Shown: positions 52,930 through 64,000 of the stretch, piece by piece
Numbering within the stretch: the stretch's first letter is position 1
Layout of the letters: each line of letters opens with the position of its first letter
Assembly (NCBI GenBank): GCA_003971905.1
Contig: RSEE01000099.1
Location: forward strand, 164,981 to 228,980
DNA from: Moniliella sp. 'wahieum'
Taxonomy: Eukaryota > Basidiomycota > Moniliellomycetes > Moniliellales > Moniliellaceae
Reading direction: 5' to 3'
Length of the DNA stretch: 64,000 nucleotides
Notes under the pieces: model-generated
Database searches by the model: none
What the model was told of the DNA's origin: nothing
The model's input: the letters and a program-made list of their open reading frames with translations, nothing else
Translations under genes and position numbers: made by a program

Positions 52930-53023
52930 GGAGTAGTGACGCAGCGGTTAGCGGGTGAGATTGCAAATGCCCTTCTGGGGTAGCTTCCATCTTGAAGTCG
53001 TTGGTTCAAGTCCGACTACTCCT
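52930..53023 (+). tRNA. tRNA-Cys (GCA anticodon) with a 22-nt intron
   Basis: The acceptor GGAGTAG (52930-52936) pairs fully with CTACTCC (53016-53022). U8 and a D arm ACGC..GCGG follow. The anticodon stem is TGAGA/TCTTG, with loop TTGCAA plus A giving anticodon GCA. An intron at 52967-52988 sits at the canonical position after base 37. The T arm is GTTGG-TTCAAGT-CCGA(C). The base after the acceptor is T, the discriminator required of cysteine tRNAs. A T6 run (53025-53030) is a Pol III terminator. One T-stem base is shared with the acceptor, so one base may be missing at 53016. The D-stem has one mismatch. Confidence 0.85.
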
Positions 53024-53024
53024 C

Positions 53025-53030
53025 TTTTTT
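53025..53030 (+). terminator. Pol III terminator of tRNA-Cys
   Basis: Six T residues directly after the tRNA 3' end, the normal RNA polymerase III stop signal. Confidence 0.8.
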
Positions 53031-53084
53031 CGGCGGGCGGCGTGCTTTGTTTCCTTTTTACTACTGTTTCGGCGAAACAGGTTG

Positions 53085-53120
53085 CTGCTTCAACGTTCAA
53101 TATTCAACGTTCAACGTTAA
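53085..53120. repeat. Cluster of TTCAACGTTCAA words
   Basis: Consecutive TTCAACG, TTCAATA, TTCAACG, TTCAACG heptamers. The same words, on either strand, recur near 1200-1320, 1793-1835, 45150-45230 and 45810-45852. TTGAACGTTCAA is a palindrome. Confidence 0.7.
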
Positions 53121-53190
53121 TTTTGTTGCCAAAACAAACATGATCCAGCACAGAGACTCCAACCCTTCTTCGCCTGCCTTTCGCCCGTGA

Positions 53191-53431
53191 TGAGGCCTGG
53201 AGTCCGGATGGTCCTCAAGGGTGATATGCAATCGAACTGGTGCTGGTGGTCTAAGCCCACCAGCAACGCCTACACAGGAACATCAAACAGCGAGTCGTTA
53301 CCAGGGGCTACGCTGCGGAACAAGGACAAACAGGAGAGAGATAAGACAATTGAATATTGACCTCCTATATAAGTAGGCCTGAGGAGGAACTGAAGGGACG
53401 TTGGCCAGAGCGCGAGTCATCCAGCTTAACA
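53191..53431 (-). repeat. LTR of the degenerate element (element 3' end)
   Basis: It aligns with about 57458-57692 through GGGTGAT..GCAATC, GCTGGTGGT, CCACCAGCAA, AACGCCTACA, ACCAGGGGCTA, TAGGCCTGAGGAGG and ACTGAA..GGACGTTGGCC. TATATAAGTAG (about 53376-53386) lies within. The exact ends are estimates. Confidence 0.75.
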
Positions 53432-56400
53432 CCCCCCTGGACCACAAGGGACCAATCTGGAAACTCGTAGCCCCAACCGTCAGGAAACCAACGAGAGGAA
53501 AGGGGTCAGTGCCATATCGAATTGTTTTGAGAGGTGGAAAGAATGGGAAGACCAACAGGTTTTGCTAAACCAACAATCAGAGAGATGATCCACTCCAGGG
53601 ACACACGGTGAACCGCAAGTGCCCGCCACGCATGCGTTCTCGCCCCCATGGTGCCACACATCGATCTCGCGGACCTTTCCCAGGCTGCCGAGCTTCTCGG
53701 CCAGAGCCTTGGCTGGCAGTGTTGGCTTGTCGACAAAGAGCTGGATGGGGTGCGTGGCGGAACAGATTCCCAGCTTAAAAGAATGTTGCGCACAAAGAGT
53801 GCACTGCGCAGCCCGTCGCCCATAGCCATGTGCTCGGAAGCGGCCTGGTCGCTTACTCCTTTTTGTTCTGCGTCTTTTTTGGTATATTCCATGACGACAC
53901 TGGCACGCCATATACAAATACGACGTACCCGGAAACACAGGTCTTTTGAACAGGGCGTGTCCGGGGCAAAGAAATCATCCATGGGCAATTCGAGAGGTCT
54001 TGGGAGAAGAGAAGGTGTCAAGCGGAGAGAATGGTCGGCAGGACCCTTCAAACACCTTAACAAGCCAATGGCGCAGTGCCACGGTGAGCCCGAGAAGGAT
54101 CATCCAGGAAACGAGCCAAGAAGTGGGGGCAAACAAGCCAGGCGTCCGTCGGGCGAAGAGACATTCGTGCCGATTACATGGCAGACCCGACCATAGGGCG
54201 ATAAGCATGATTCTCGTCGTGTGTTGTAGATCGTGGTTCGTGTTCGGGATGACGCAGGGAAGGAGGAAGAGTGTGGCTGAAAGCCGAAGGCGTCCAGAAT
54301 GGTCGTGGGTCATATCGTAGGTAGCAAGCGTCTCAGCAATGAATTGCGGCTGGTTCATAATATTGAGAGAGGCGGTTTTATCAATGCGGTCGTACGAGCA
54401 GCCGAGAAGGAAACGAAGGGGGGCATTGGATTTCATTTCGATATGACGGCGATGCTCGACAAGGAAGGAATCGTAATAGATGCCCTCCCAACGGCGAGCA
54501 ACAAGAAAATCGTCAGTGTGTGGATCGCCAACGGAATGAGGTCCAAGGATTGGGTACGACGAACAAAAGATGGAAATGGGTAGGATGCTCGCAGTGTACA
54601 GAAGGTTGGTTCACTTGAAGGGGTTTTTCAAGCCATTGTAAATCAAGCCAGGGCCGCCATGTAGAGCAAAGAGCCAGCCTTTACTACCATGGCGCTTGTC
54701 GTATCCGATTAGCATGGCGGGAACGGCCTGCGGACCCAGCTTGCCCCCGTCACCCTGGTTGGGAAAGAGGTCAAGGTAGGTTGAAGTACCGAAACCATAC
54801 ATAGGAATTAAGAGAGGGAAGGAAACTGTGGTAACGTACGAAGCGGACGTTGCCTCCCCCCATCCTTTCGGATGGATAAGGTTGTGTGTGTACGCAGCAG
54901 TGTGAAGGGTATGATATCGCTATTCCTCGGGGTTGAGGCGAGTAGAGGCGAGCAAGGTGTGAGTACGATACATGATGGAGCGGATCGCCATCTCGGCACA
55001 CCATTGGAGGCACTTTCACCTGGATTGGTGGTTTCGGTCACGATGTCTTGTTCGTCGTAAAAATCGATCATGGCGGATGTCACATCGGGATGAGCATTGT
55101 CGGATCGGACCACCTGGAGGGGTCTTTCAGCGTGCTGACGCTGCTCACGGACTCGATAAAGTGGCCAAAAGATGCAACGGCTTCATCATCGGAAGAAAGA
55201 GACGTGGCTGGTGAAGTCGTCAACAATACTAGCCCCCACCCGTTTCCCCCGCCACCTTGACGTGAAGAATATAGACCATCGATGTGAATCAAGGAAAAGG
55301 GTCTGGTGGTCCGGGTAACATTGGGACAAGGGGAATGAGAAGGGGCTGTGTGACATGCGAGTGAGAGAATACATGACTGTGGCAATTTAATGTTATTGAA
55401 GTTGAGGTCGAACAGTCGCTGCATCTTGAAGTAAAACAACTAAAGAGGGGAAGGTAAGGAAGCGGTTAAGCGTGCAAGCTGGTCAAGGGAGCCTAAGTTC
55501 CACTGTGCATGGATTCGGTGGACCTTATCCAAAACGGTAAAGGATTCAAGGAAATGGACGCTAAAGAAAAGCGAGTCAGAGCGGATAAGGGGTTCGATAA
55601 ACTGAGTTTTGTAACTAGCGTCTCCGTAACAAGGCGAGGAATATCACCTGCGCGGTATACAGATAGATAGATATCTTGGTCCCACACGCCATGACCAGAC
55701 TCTCAATTCGGGCCATCGTTCGAGAGCTGGTACGCACTTACCAAATTATAGGGAAAAGAAGCACAATAGAAGGAGTCGGGGAGTGTTGAAAACATAAAGG
55801 GTAATAGCACGGCACAGATATGGATATAGAAAGAGACTGTGCCAATGCCATCGGCTTGCACGTCCAGTCATCTGCACTGAGGACTATAAAAACACGACTA
55901 ATATAGGGTCATGTGACGTAAATGCATTCTTATCATTGAAGTCAGACGGGCGCGCGCCTGAATCGTGGTGCGCAGGGAGGTGTTGCGCAAGACTTCCCCG
56001 CGCAGTCCTATTCAGGTGGGTGAGAAGGAGACAGAGATGCAACCGCGCCCTCGGGACCAGTAGGAGGGAAAAAGACAGACCCAGCGGAAGCCGCCGCACT
56101 CGGATACGCTGTCACCGAAAAGAACCCGGAACAGGGACCATAATGGTGGCAGTGGTCCAATTGAGATCAGTTTAGGATCCGTAAGACCAAGTTCCTCAAC
56201 TCCGTGGACCGGACCCGGTAGTAGGTGCAACGCCGCCGCCCTGACTGACGCCACCCCACAGGGATGAGCCACGATCCCGAGAAGATCGGCCACCGCGAGA
56301 AGAACCCCGCAAAGGGGTGTGGCCACGCGGCTTACTTCCAGGTGCACCCGGGAAAACACAGGATGCGGTATGGCTTCACGATTGGAGATGATCATCAAAA

Positions 56401-57457
56401 GATGGTCGTAGTCGTCATTGAGATGTGACGCCGTAAAACTGGGATCGTGCAAACCATTGAGCAAACATATGCTAAAGTACCAGTCAGGGAGAGGCGGAGA
56501 ACCCGAGCGCATACGTAGCTTATAAACGAGGCTGCGGTGGCGTTCCACATATTTAGCGCCGGACCAGGTTCCAATCTCAAGATCCATCAGTTGCTGAAAA
56601 AGGGTCACGAGATCCGCCGGGGACGACCGACCGTAACGTTGAAGCAGATCGCGGAACAACGCAGAACCCATGCCTCCAGTTTCAGAGGAGGGAATAGTCG
56701 AGGCAGCATCGCGGTGGAGATGGGCCAAGAGTGGCCCGTGGAGTTTGCGGTCCAGAAGGCTGTTATAGTGAGGATCACTTTCGTCATTTTGAAGAAGCGC
56801 ACGTGCACCACTCGCTGCACCGTCAAGGCGGTCCAGAACTAAGTCCGCCCACGCCCAAAAGTCTTGTCCGATATTGTATTTGTCCGTAGTGTTGATACCG
56901 CGTGTAAGTTTTGCCAGAGATGGGAAGGGCTCAACCTGGTGATAGACGCAGATGCAGATGAGGTGTTGACCAGTTGCTTCGCGGAAACGGCCTTGCCTTC
57001 AAGAACCGCCATGGCAGCGGTTGAGCCCACCGCGGCACCCCACCTGGTCTTGGCCAAGTCCAAGAGACATTCCGCAGAAATAATGGAACTCAGACGAGTC
57101 AAGATAGCTGTGATCTCATCGTCGATTGGCGGAGACGTTGAAGCAGCGACAGCTGGAATGCTTCCAAGTCAGGCAAAGACGGGATGGTTGCCCGTGGGGT
57201 TGGGACAGGATCCACAGGTTCAGACGTTTCGGAGGATGGCGTGGGCGAAGAAGGGAGGAACCAAGATGAATCGCAATCGTCCAGCATAACACGGCGAAAG
57301 ACGTCACGCACGTCGTTGAATTGACATGTGACAGACGTCTGGGAAGACGGATCGCTGGGGACCCACCCTTTTGTAGGATCCCGATCATTTTCACGATCTT
57401 TGCTGTTGGGGCGATCACTGTTACTCTTCACTGGATGATGAGCGAAGAGTTGTAACT

Positions 57458-57692
57458 CTGATGGGACGGCTGGATCCTTGCGGGTGATGCAATCTCACTG
57501 TTGCTGGTGGTGGTCTAATCCAACCAGCAAAAACGCCTACAGAGGACAAATCAGCTAGCCGCCACCAGGGGCTAAGCAATGGAACAAAAGGAGAAAAGGA
57601 GAGAAATAGAACGGAGCTCCTAATAGGCCTGAGGAGGGACTGAAAGGACGTTGGCCAAAACACATGAGCCACCCGGTGGCTCAACCGCATCA
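57458..57692 (-). repeat. LTR of the degenerate element (element 5' end)
   Basis: This is the partner of the repeat at 53191, with the same landmark words but many substitutions and small gaps. No target duplication is obvious, as expected for an old insertion. Confidence 0.75.
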
Positions 57693-60454
57693 CAGGTCTG
57701 TCTGTGGTTCACACTTGCATGCTGTCTACCTAAGCAATTAAGCTTGTCTTCTCAAATTCGCTGCAGAATAAAAGCCTCGCTAGACGCCCGGGGCCGGCTT
57801 CCTTAATAGATCCATTACAGGCCCACGATCGCACGTTCTCACTTTTCAATCAGCTCGCTTGCCCTCCCTCGCCCATCGGAGCTCCCCGCTTTCTTTCCCG
57901 GCCCGGTAAGGTACGAGCTCCTTTGCTGACGCTGTGCCTGTGGTGGCTCTACTGGATGAACAGCAAATCACTACTCGCGACCCTGCTTCGTTCACGCCGG
58001 TGTTCCTTTGAACTGGGTAAGACTGAGCGAGGGCCAAACACGAACGGAACGAGGCGAGAAAACAAGTAGAGGGCCATCGGGGGGAAGAAGGCAAGAAAGC
58101 CTAAAAACACTGAGTCCAAAAATGTGTAGAGAGTGATGGGAATTACTAAGGCCGGCCAACGGAGGGCGAGACGGAGAAGAAAACAGACTTGTGTAGATTG
58201 GGATATATATACTAGGAAGAGAGCTGAATCGAGATAGCGAGAGCGCGAGACGGAGGAAAGAAGAGAGGCTGAGGATAGTGAGATGGAGAGATTTTCCCCG
58301 AGAAGAGGGAACGAACCAAGACAAGGAGACAGTAGCTGAGCAGACGCCTAGACGCCCGCATGTGACACTTAGTGCCATAAAAGCATCATGCATGGGTAAT
58401 GCAGGCACCACAGCCATTTCCATCGTTTCAACAACGGAAAATGGACTCCACTACGAAGCGATAAAATACTCCAGTCTGTGGAGAGGTCCGTTCTCTGGAG
58501 GCAAAAGCATCCATCATAACAGATCCAACCAAGATTGTACTGGCAAAGAGAGAAGGATGGTTGCGGTTCCGTGCTGTGCCCCGGCCATATCCTGCTGGTA
58601 CCGTTTCGGGGCTGTTCCAAAAAAGCGGTATCCGATTCACGAGAAACTATGGACTGAACTGAGCAGAATGAACCCTTAAGTAACCGGAAACCGTGAGAAG
58701 CGTTTCACCCTCAACCGGATTCGCTCATCCGTGGTTGGCTTGCAGCTTGCATTCCAGGCACCCAGAGATTGCACAGCTCTTTGACAGCTTTTCCACAGCT
58801 CGATATTCGGCCCTTTGTGTAGTATTGCATTAGTAGTCCAGAGTCTCGAGCGTCTAGGTGACTGTGGTGACTAGAGACTGAGTGAGACGTTCGCGGCGCC
58901 GGATATCCACAATTCTGGCGGATGCGAACACTGCGTACAACTGAAGAGTCTGCCCAGGAGAGGTACGAGTATGGTGTGTGAGTGTGAGAGCAGTGACTAG
59001 TGAACCTGGCGATTCTATGGCGGTGGGAAAGGCGGGCTGGCGAGGCAGATCATATGAACGCGCGCGTAAATGATAGCGCAAGAAGCGCTTACTGTGCGAT
59101 TACTCGAGGTGACTGTGGTGTAGCTAGTAGCTGCACCCGGGGATTGTGGATGGGGATGGAGATGGGCAGCCCAGGATGGCTGCGTGGCTTGTTGGCTGGC
59201 TGATGTGGATGCCGGTGAGCGATGATCGAAGGCGTGGACGACATGGGCCCCGAGGAGGTGGAGGAGGGTGGAGTCGGGGGGGGGCGACAGATGGGCAGGG
59301 ACGAACGAGGGGCGTGTTTGTGCTTCACATTGTACAGCACACTTACTTGACATTTCACATTTCACACAGGAGCTGAGCCAGGGCGCTCCAGTTGGGCATG
59401 TGGCGCCTCCCCCGGATGTCCGCTGACCGTCACCGATGGATGTTTCAACACAGAGCCCAGGCGAGCGATGCACGATGATTCAGGGTGGCAGGGCGGGGGC
59501 CGCTGAAAAAAAAATCTCGGGCCGCCGATCGTCGATCACTGATCACTCGATCACCGGCAGCGCCGCTGCGTACTCCACTGCAGCAGTGCCGGTCACCCTG
59601 CCGTGCGCTGGGGAGGCGGTGGGAGCACCCTGGTGCACCACGGGAGCACCGCAGCGGTTATGCGTTGCGCAGCGGCCAGGACGGGCGACTGGTCAGTGTC
59701 CGGGGACACTAGTTCAATCGATCATGCATCCGCAGCACCCATCACATAAGCACACGCGCGCGCGTGCGGATGCTGAGCGCGGATCCCCCCAGCCTGACAG
59801 TCGCTTGCTGTCCCTTGCAGTGTCGCCACGCCTTGCGGCTCAGGCCCAGGACCACAGTGCCTAGTGGCCTCTGGCAACTGGCCACCGTACCTCGGTAACG
59901 CGTAACGCTTAATGCGTAAACGTCGCAACACGGCAGGTGAACGCGCAGACACTGCCCCCCCGCCGCGGATATGGGTGCGGAGGCACCGGCGCAGGGCAGT
60001 GTGGCGAGTGTGGCGAGGGGGCACGCCGGGACACTGCAAGGATTGCCCAGAGCACTGCCAGGGCGGGCAGCTGCCGCCACTAGGCTGCAGTGCCGGGCGC
60101 CGCCCCAGGCGGCATGCACGTTGTGCACCCTGTGTGTGCTGTGCCTTGGTGCCTTGCTCAGCTGTCCTGCCGTGCATGCTGCCGCGTGCCGGCAAGGAGG
60201 ACAGGCAAGAGAAGCGGAACGAGCCAAGCCAGTCCCACCACTCCACCCACAGCGCATTGGACCCCCACCTCCCCCCACCTCCCTCCATCCCCATCCCATC
60301 CCCATCCATCCCCATCTCGTCCCCCCCTCGCCACCGCGGCTGGCCCACGCTCCTTACTGTGCGCTTGCGCTTCCACTTCTTTACGTCCCTTCTCCTTCTC
60401 CCCGCGGCCAAGTCCTCCGCTGGAGCGGCTGTGCCTGGCCTGGCCTTGCCCACC
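57693..60454. other. Intergenic
   Basis: No gene recognised in about 2.8 kb. GATCACTGATCACTCGATCACC lies near 59534-59555. A CCCATCCCATCCCCATCCATCCCCATC C-rich repeat (about 60290-60320) and other C-rich tracts precede the mucin gene. Open frames of up to 399 residues here are Pro/Arg/Ala low complexity in competing phases. Confidence 0.4.
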
Positions 60455-63400
60455 ATGCTCTTCCGCCGCTTCGCCCACCCATCCGCCCTGCTTGCGCTCC
60501 TCGTCGCCTCGCCCTCGCCTCGTCGCCCACGCCCACCAGCCCAGGCCCAACGCACACCATCACCGCCGCCTTGCCCTCCAGGCCCAGCACGCTGCCCACG
60601 CACCTCCCGCCAACGCCAGTTCGATTGGTGGTGGCCCCTGGCCAAGGACAACTCGGGCTCCAACTCGGGCTCCAACTCGGGTTCCAGCTCGCTCGACCCC
60701 TCTTCGATCGACACACGCCCCCATTGGCCCTTGCCCCACTCCCTCCTCCACCCCACCAGCGCTGCGTCCCATGCGCAGCACAAGGGTGCGACGGATACTC
60801 CCCAGAAAAGCCCTTATTCCGCCTCCGACAATGACGACTCTGGATCTGGATCTGGATCCAGTTCTGCTTCCCCGGATTCCAGCTCCAGCTCCCCCACCCA
60901 CCATCACTCTGCCTCTCCGATTCCTCGAGCGAGTCGGAGTCGTCGAGTGAGTCGGACACGGCCACGGCTACGCCCACCCACCACCACTCTGCTTCTCCGA
61001 CTTCCTCTAGTGAGTCGGTGTCGTCGAGTGAGTCGGATTCCTCCCGTTCGAACACGGACACGGCCACGGCGACGCCACCCACCACCACTCTGCTTCTCCC
61101 ACTTCCTCTAGCGAGCCGGAATCGTCGAGTGAGTCGAAGTCGTCGAGTGAGTCGGAATCGAGGAGTGAGTCGGAATCTTCCCGCTCGGAAACGAAAACGG
61201 CCACACCCACCCACCACCGTTCTGCTTCTCCCACCTCTTCAAGCGACTCGGTGTCGTCCAGCGATTCGGGGTCTTCGAGCTCACCGACGGCCACTGCTGT
61301 TCCTACCCATCATCACTCTTCTCCCCTTCGTCCTCTGCAAGCGTCAAGTCGAGCTCGCGATCCCCCGTCTCGTCGGCGCAATCGTTTTCGCAATCGAGTG
61401 TGGACTCAACTCCTTCGAGCTCCAGCCCGGATCAATCTCGGTCGTCTTCGGCAACCTCTGAGGCTAGCTCAACGGATTTGAAACCCAGTCCGACCAGGTC
61501 CAATACTCCCACCAGCTCGGCTGTGTCGTCTTCTCCCTTGCACCATCGCCCCCATCCCTCCAGTGGAGCCTCGACGTCCATGGTTCCTCCATCGACTCCT
61601 CGGCTTCCGCACACGGCTCCTCCACCCCCCGTCCATGCCTCCAGCGCCTCCGCCTCCTCCCTCCGAGTCTCGCAGCGCCTCAGTGCCTACCCGTCCCACG
61701 TCACGTCCTCACCGGCATTCGTTCTGCAACCGACACCGACAGCTCAGTCAGCCGCTCCATCTTCGCCTCGTCCGTCATCTCGGGCTTCAGTCCCGTCCCA
61801 TCTCACTCACGTTCGCACCCCATCCTTCGGGGAGCAGCGCAGCGGCAAGTTCGGTGGCTTCGTCGCTAGGGTCCTCGGCCTCCCAGTCCAGCGCGAGTGA
61901 GGTGAGTCCCTCCCCTCGTCCTGGGTCCATGGCATCTCCTCGTCCAATGTACCCCCCTCGGGTAGCTCGCGCCCGGTCCTTTCGTCGGGCAGCAGCACGG
62001 GTACTGCATTGCCGTCGGGTCACCATTCGCGGTCCGTTCCCGTGTCTGGAAGCAGCTCGCGTCCTGCGCCTGCGTCCGGAATGAGCTCGGGTACAGCCTC
62101 TCTGTCTGGGACCTACTCCAACTCCCCCACCTCGCCGTACGGTAGTAGTGCCACGCTGGCTTCTGGTTCTGGTTCTGGCTCTGGCTCCCGCTCCCGCTCC
62201 GAGGTTGGTTCCAGCACCCGCTCCACTGCCGTCTTCTGGCTCGGGCATGCACTCGTCCGCGGGAAGCGCATCCAAACTTGGGAGGCAGCGGCACCCCTCC
62301 ATCTTTGCGTCTTCCTTCCACACCAGCACGTTATCGGGCCAAGCGTCTTCGGGCACGGGCAGTGCCTCGGCCCCGTCGCCTCGCGCTCCTCAGGATCAAG
62401 TGGCATCTTTTCGGGTTCGGCACAGCCTTCGTCGGGTCCGCCACGGGCGCCTCGGGTTCGTCGGTCGTGCCTGCTCGTCGGTTATGCCTGGTTCGTCGGT
62501 CGTGCCTGGTTCGTCGGTCATGCCTGGCTCGTCGGTCATGCCTGGCTCGTCGGTCATGCCAGGTTCGTCGGTGGCGCTTGGTCCGTCGGCAGCCTCGGGT
62601 TCGGTGGTACCGTCTTCCGGTTCGGCGCAACAGTCCGGCTCAGCGAGCCAGTCGCACGGCCCATCCGGCAGCTCGGCCACTCCCACTGCGTCTAGTTCGG
62701 GAAACGCTCACAGCAACGGCAACAGCAAGTCGTCATCGTCGGGAGCAACTCGTACACCAACTACAGCTATGCACCCAGTAAATCGCTCCTCTTGCCGCCT
62801 GGCAGTTCGTCCAGCAATGTTTCTTCTTTGGGACCGAAGCTCTCCTTGTCCTCTGCGGCTCCGGCAGCGTCGGCGTCCGTCGTGCAGCCTCAACTTCCTG
62901 CCTCGATTGCGCCGATGAACGGCAGCCCCAGCAACCGATCAACACGACGAGCATTGCCTTGCTCTTCAACAGTCGGTTATGTGCCGGATGTGGCGGGCCC
63001 GAATGCTGGGGAGCTTCCGGCACAGCTGTTCAACTTTATGCCTACTGTGGTTGGTACCGGGCTTAACATCTCAGCGGACAAGGTGGTGACGTATGCCCTG
63101 CAGGCGTACCACGGCGCTGGCGAGGTGGACTCGACCAACTGGCATTCGCAAACGGTGTATGAGGCGTTCATCCCCAAGGACCTGGTCCAAGCATTACAAA
63201 CAGCTGTCAACGACCCCCACTCGTCCTTGTACACCCACCAACTCCAAGGCATCAACTTTGAGCTGGCTTCGTACATCACACTGGCTTCAACATTCTTTCT
63301 GGGGCGGGCAACACCAAGTCGGCGCAGCTCAATGCGTCTGGCACGGGGAACGGGCACAGCAACACGCTGCGGGATGCGTTGATTGGCGTGTTCGTTCCAC

Positions 63401-64000
63401 TCGTGGTGTTGCTTGCGGCGGCGTTGGTGGCGGTGCTGCTGTGGAGGAAGAAGAAAGATGCGCGTGACGCGGCACTGGCGAGGGAGAAGCGGGAGAAGGA
63501 AGAGCAGTGTGGGGCACGAGTCCGCTCCAACGACAGGCCACGATGCGGTCGGTCGGGCTGCGCGAAACGTGGGATCCCACTGCGATGGAAAACGAGGGAG
63601 GACACGCGGCGCAAGCCAGTGCTGCGGGTGTTGGGGGCGCTGTGACCGCCAGTGCGATTGGAGTCCACCCAGTGGCCGGACGGGCCAGTTCAGCGTGTCG
63701 GATACGTCGGACCCGTCGGGAGCCGTCGACTCTGACCGGGGCCGTGGGACGGGCGGAGGACGCTTCGCCAGTCTCTGGACAGGTGCGGGAGAGAACCCGT
63801 TTGCCGAGCACACGGCCGTCCTGACCACTGGCCAATCCGTTCGTCCCAGCGGGCTTCGATTGCAACTCGTGGCACTGGCCTCACCTGGTCCGCCGAGTCC
63901 TCCTCCTCCTCTGACCACCTTGCCATCCCGCGCGCGCCGGGTTTGGCTACCATCCCAGCCTCGCCTGCTCTGTCCAAAGCCAGTACTCGGCTTCGGACAG
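60455..64000 (+). CDS. Msb2-like transmembrane signalling mucin, 3' end outside the window
   Basis: Msb2-type mucins sit in the plasma membrane and activate the filamentation/osmotic MAP kinase pathway through Sho1 and Cdc42. The ATG at 60455 gives MLFRRFAHPSALLALLVA, and after a frame change ALVAHAH, together a secretion signal. About 2.3 kb of Ser/Thr/Gly/Pro coding sequence follows, including SGSNSGSNSGSSS and a GSSVMP tandem repeat (62467-62573). A folded domain (about 62985-63290) reads FMPTVVGTGLNISADKVVTY, STNWHSQTVYEAFIPKDLVQ and ALQTAVNDPHSSLYTHQ; the IP-LV-L..LY pattern resembles the Msb2 juxtamembrane domain. IGVFVPLVVLLAAALVAVLL (about 63382-63441) is the transmembrane helix, followed by WRKKKDARDAALAREKREKE. 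The cytoplasmic tail continues in shifted frames (GGGRFASLWTGAGENPFAEH) to the edge. At least six frame breaks are present. Confidence 0.65.
62467..62573 (+). repeat. 18-bp coding tandem repeat in the mucin
   Basis: Five full units of ATGCCTGGNTCGTCGGTC type (62484-62573) encode MPGSSV/VPGSSV. They are preceded by a unit of only 17 nt (62467-62483) that lacks one G of GG. Such Ser-rich repeats commonly carry O-glycans in mucins. Confidence 0.9.

Larger units (their letters stand above)
53191..57692 (-). mobile_element. Degenerate Ty1/copia element, second family
   Basis: Two diverged LTR-like ends (about 53191-53431 and 57458-57692) enclose remnants in minus-strand copia order. A gag-like segment lies at 56728-56370 (DLVTLFQQLMDLEIGTWSGA; LPDWYFSICLLNGLHDPSF). 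Integrase fragments follow at 55440-54800 (MVRSDNAHPDV; QDIVTETTNPGESASNGV) and 54800-54611 (AVPAMLIGYDKRHGSKGWLF). RT/RNase H fragments are at 54436-53600 (FLLGCSYDRIDKTASLN; LGSLGKVREIDVWHHG). Frames are broken by stops and gaps between recognisable parts, and the ends differ at many sites, so this is a true fossil. A solo LTR of the same family lies at 19864. Confidence 0.85.

Noticed and set aside
52379-52936. 186-codon plus-strand frame ending next to the tRNA
   Set aside because: Its stop codon overlaps the first bases of tRNA-Cys, part of it lies in the dispersed repeat, and no family is visible.

Overview
This window is nuclear DNA of a fungus, most probably a GC-rich basidiomycete yeast (lineage is my inference). 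The support is: genes split by short GT-AG introns (about 60-105 bp, several with CTAAC-like branch sites), a fused five-domain AROM gene, fungal-only families (exomer ChAP, SUR7/PalI, a Msb2-like signalling mucin) and Ty1/copia retrotransposons.

Layout. 1-333: start of an unknown gene running off the left edge. 334-3991: gene-poor, repeat-rich DNA. 3992-12239: a housekeeping block with GPN2 GTPase (-), exomer ChAP protein (-), RWD-domain protein (+), mitochondrial ribosomal protein uS17 (-) and a four-pass SUR7/PalI protein (-). 13448-18717: a complete copia element with identical 211-bp LTRs and a CACAC target duplication. 19864-20060: probable solo LTR of a second family. 21894-about 23420: 2-oxoglutarate/Fe(II) oxygenase (+). 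23840-31899: AROM (-) and APS kinase (+) sharing a 327-bp divergent promoter, then Ssz1-type Hsp70 (-). 33786-35134: possible single-pass membrane protein (+). 36441-42627: oxysterol-binding protein (+), Sgt2 (-), farnesyl diphosphate synthase (-) and eIF4E (-). 42628-46815: intergenic. 46816-49407: WDR44-like WD40 protein (+). 49408-60454: gene-poor, holding a dispersed repeat, an intron-containing tRNA-Cys and a decayed copia element. 60455-64000: Msb2-like mucin (+), running off the right edge.

The genes form no single pathway. Most are core cell biology: shikimate pathway, sulfate activation, isoprenoid synthesis, co-translational folding, tail-anchored protein targeting, translation initiation, RNA polymerase assembly, sterol transport and chitin synthase export. 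I did not find a convincing new biological system.

The main point for a reader is technical. Nearly every conserved gene, essential ones included, is broken by one-base indels, and where the break can be pinned it usually lies in a mononucleotide run. The pattern also affects the young copia element and one unit of an 18-bp coding repeat. Residual sequencing error is the simplest explanation, so gene spans below are the union of reading-frame segments and should not be read as pseudogenes. The most unusual biological features are the UAG between gag and protease of the copia element, the inverted pair of unexplained 1.4-kb repeats, and the tRNA-Cys lying between mobile-element remnants.
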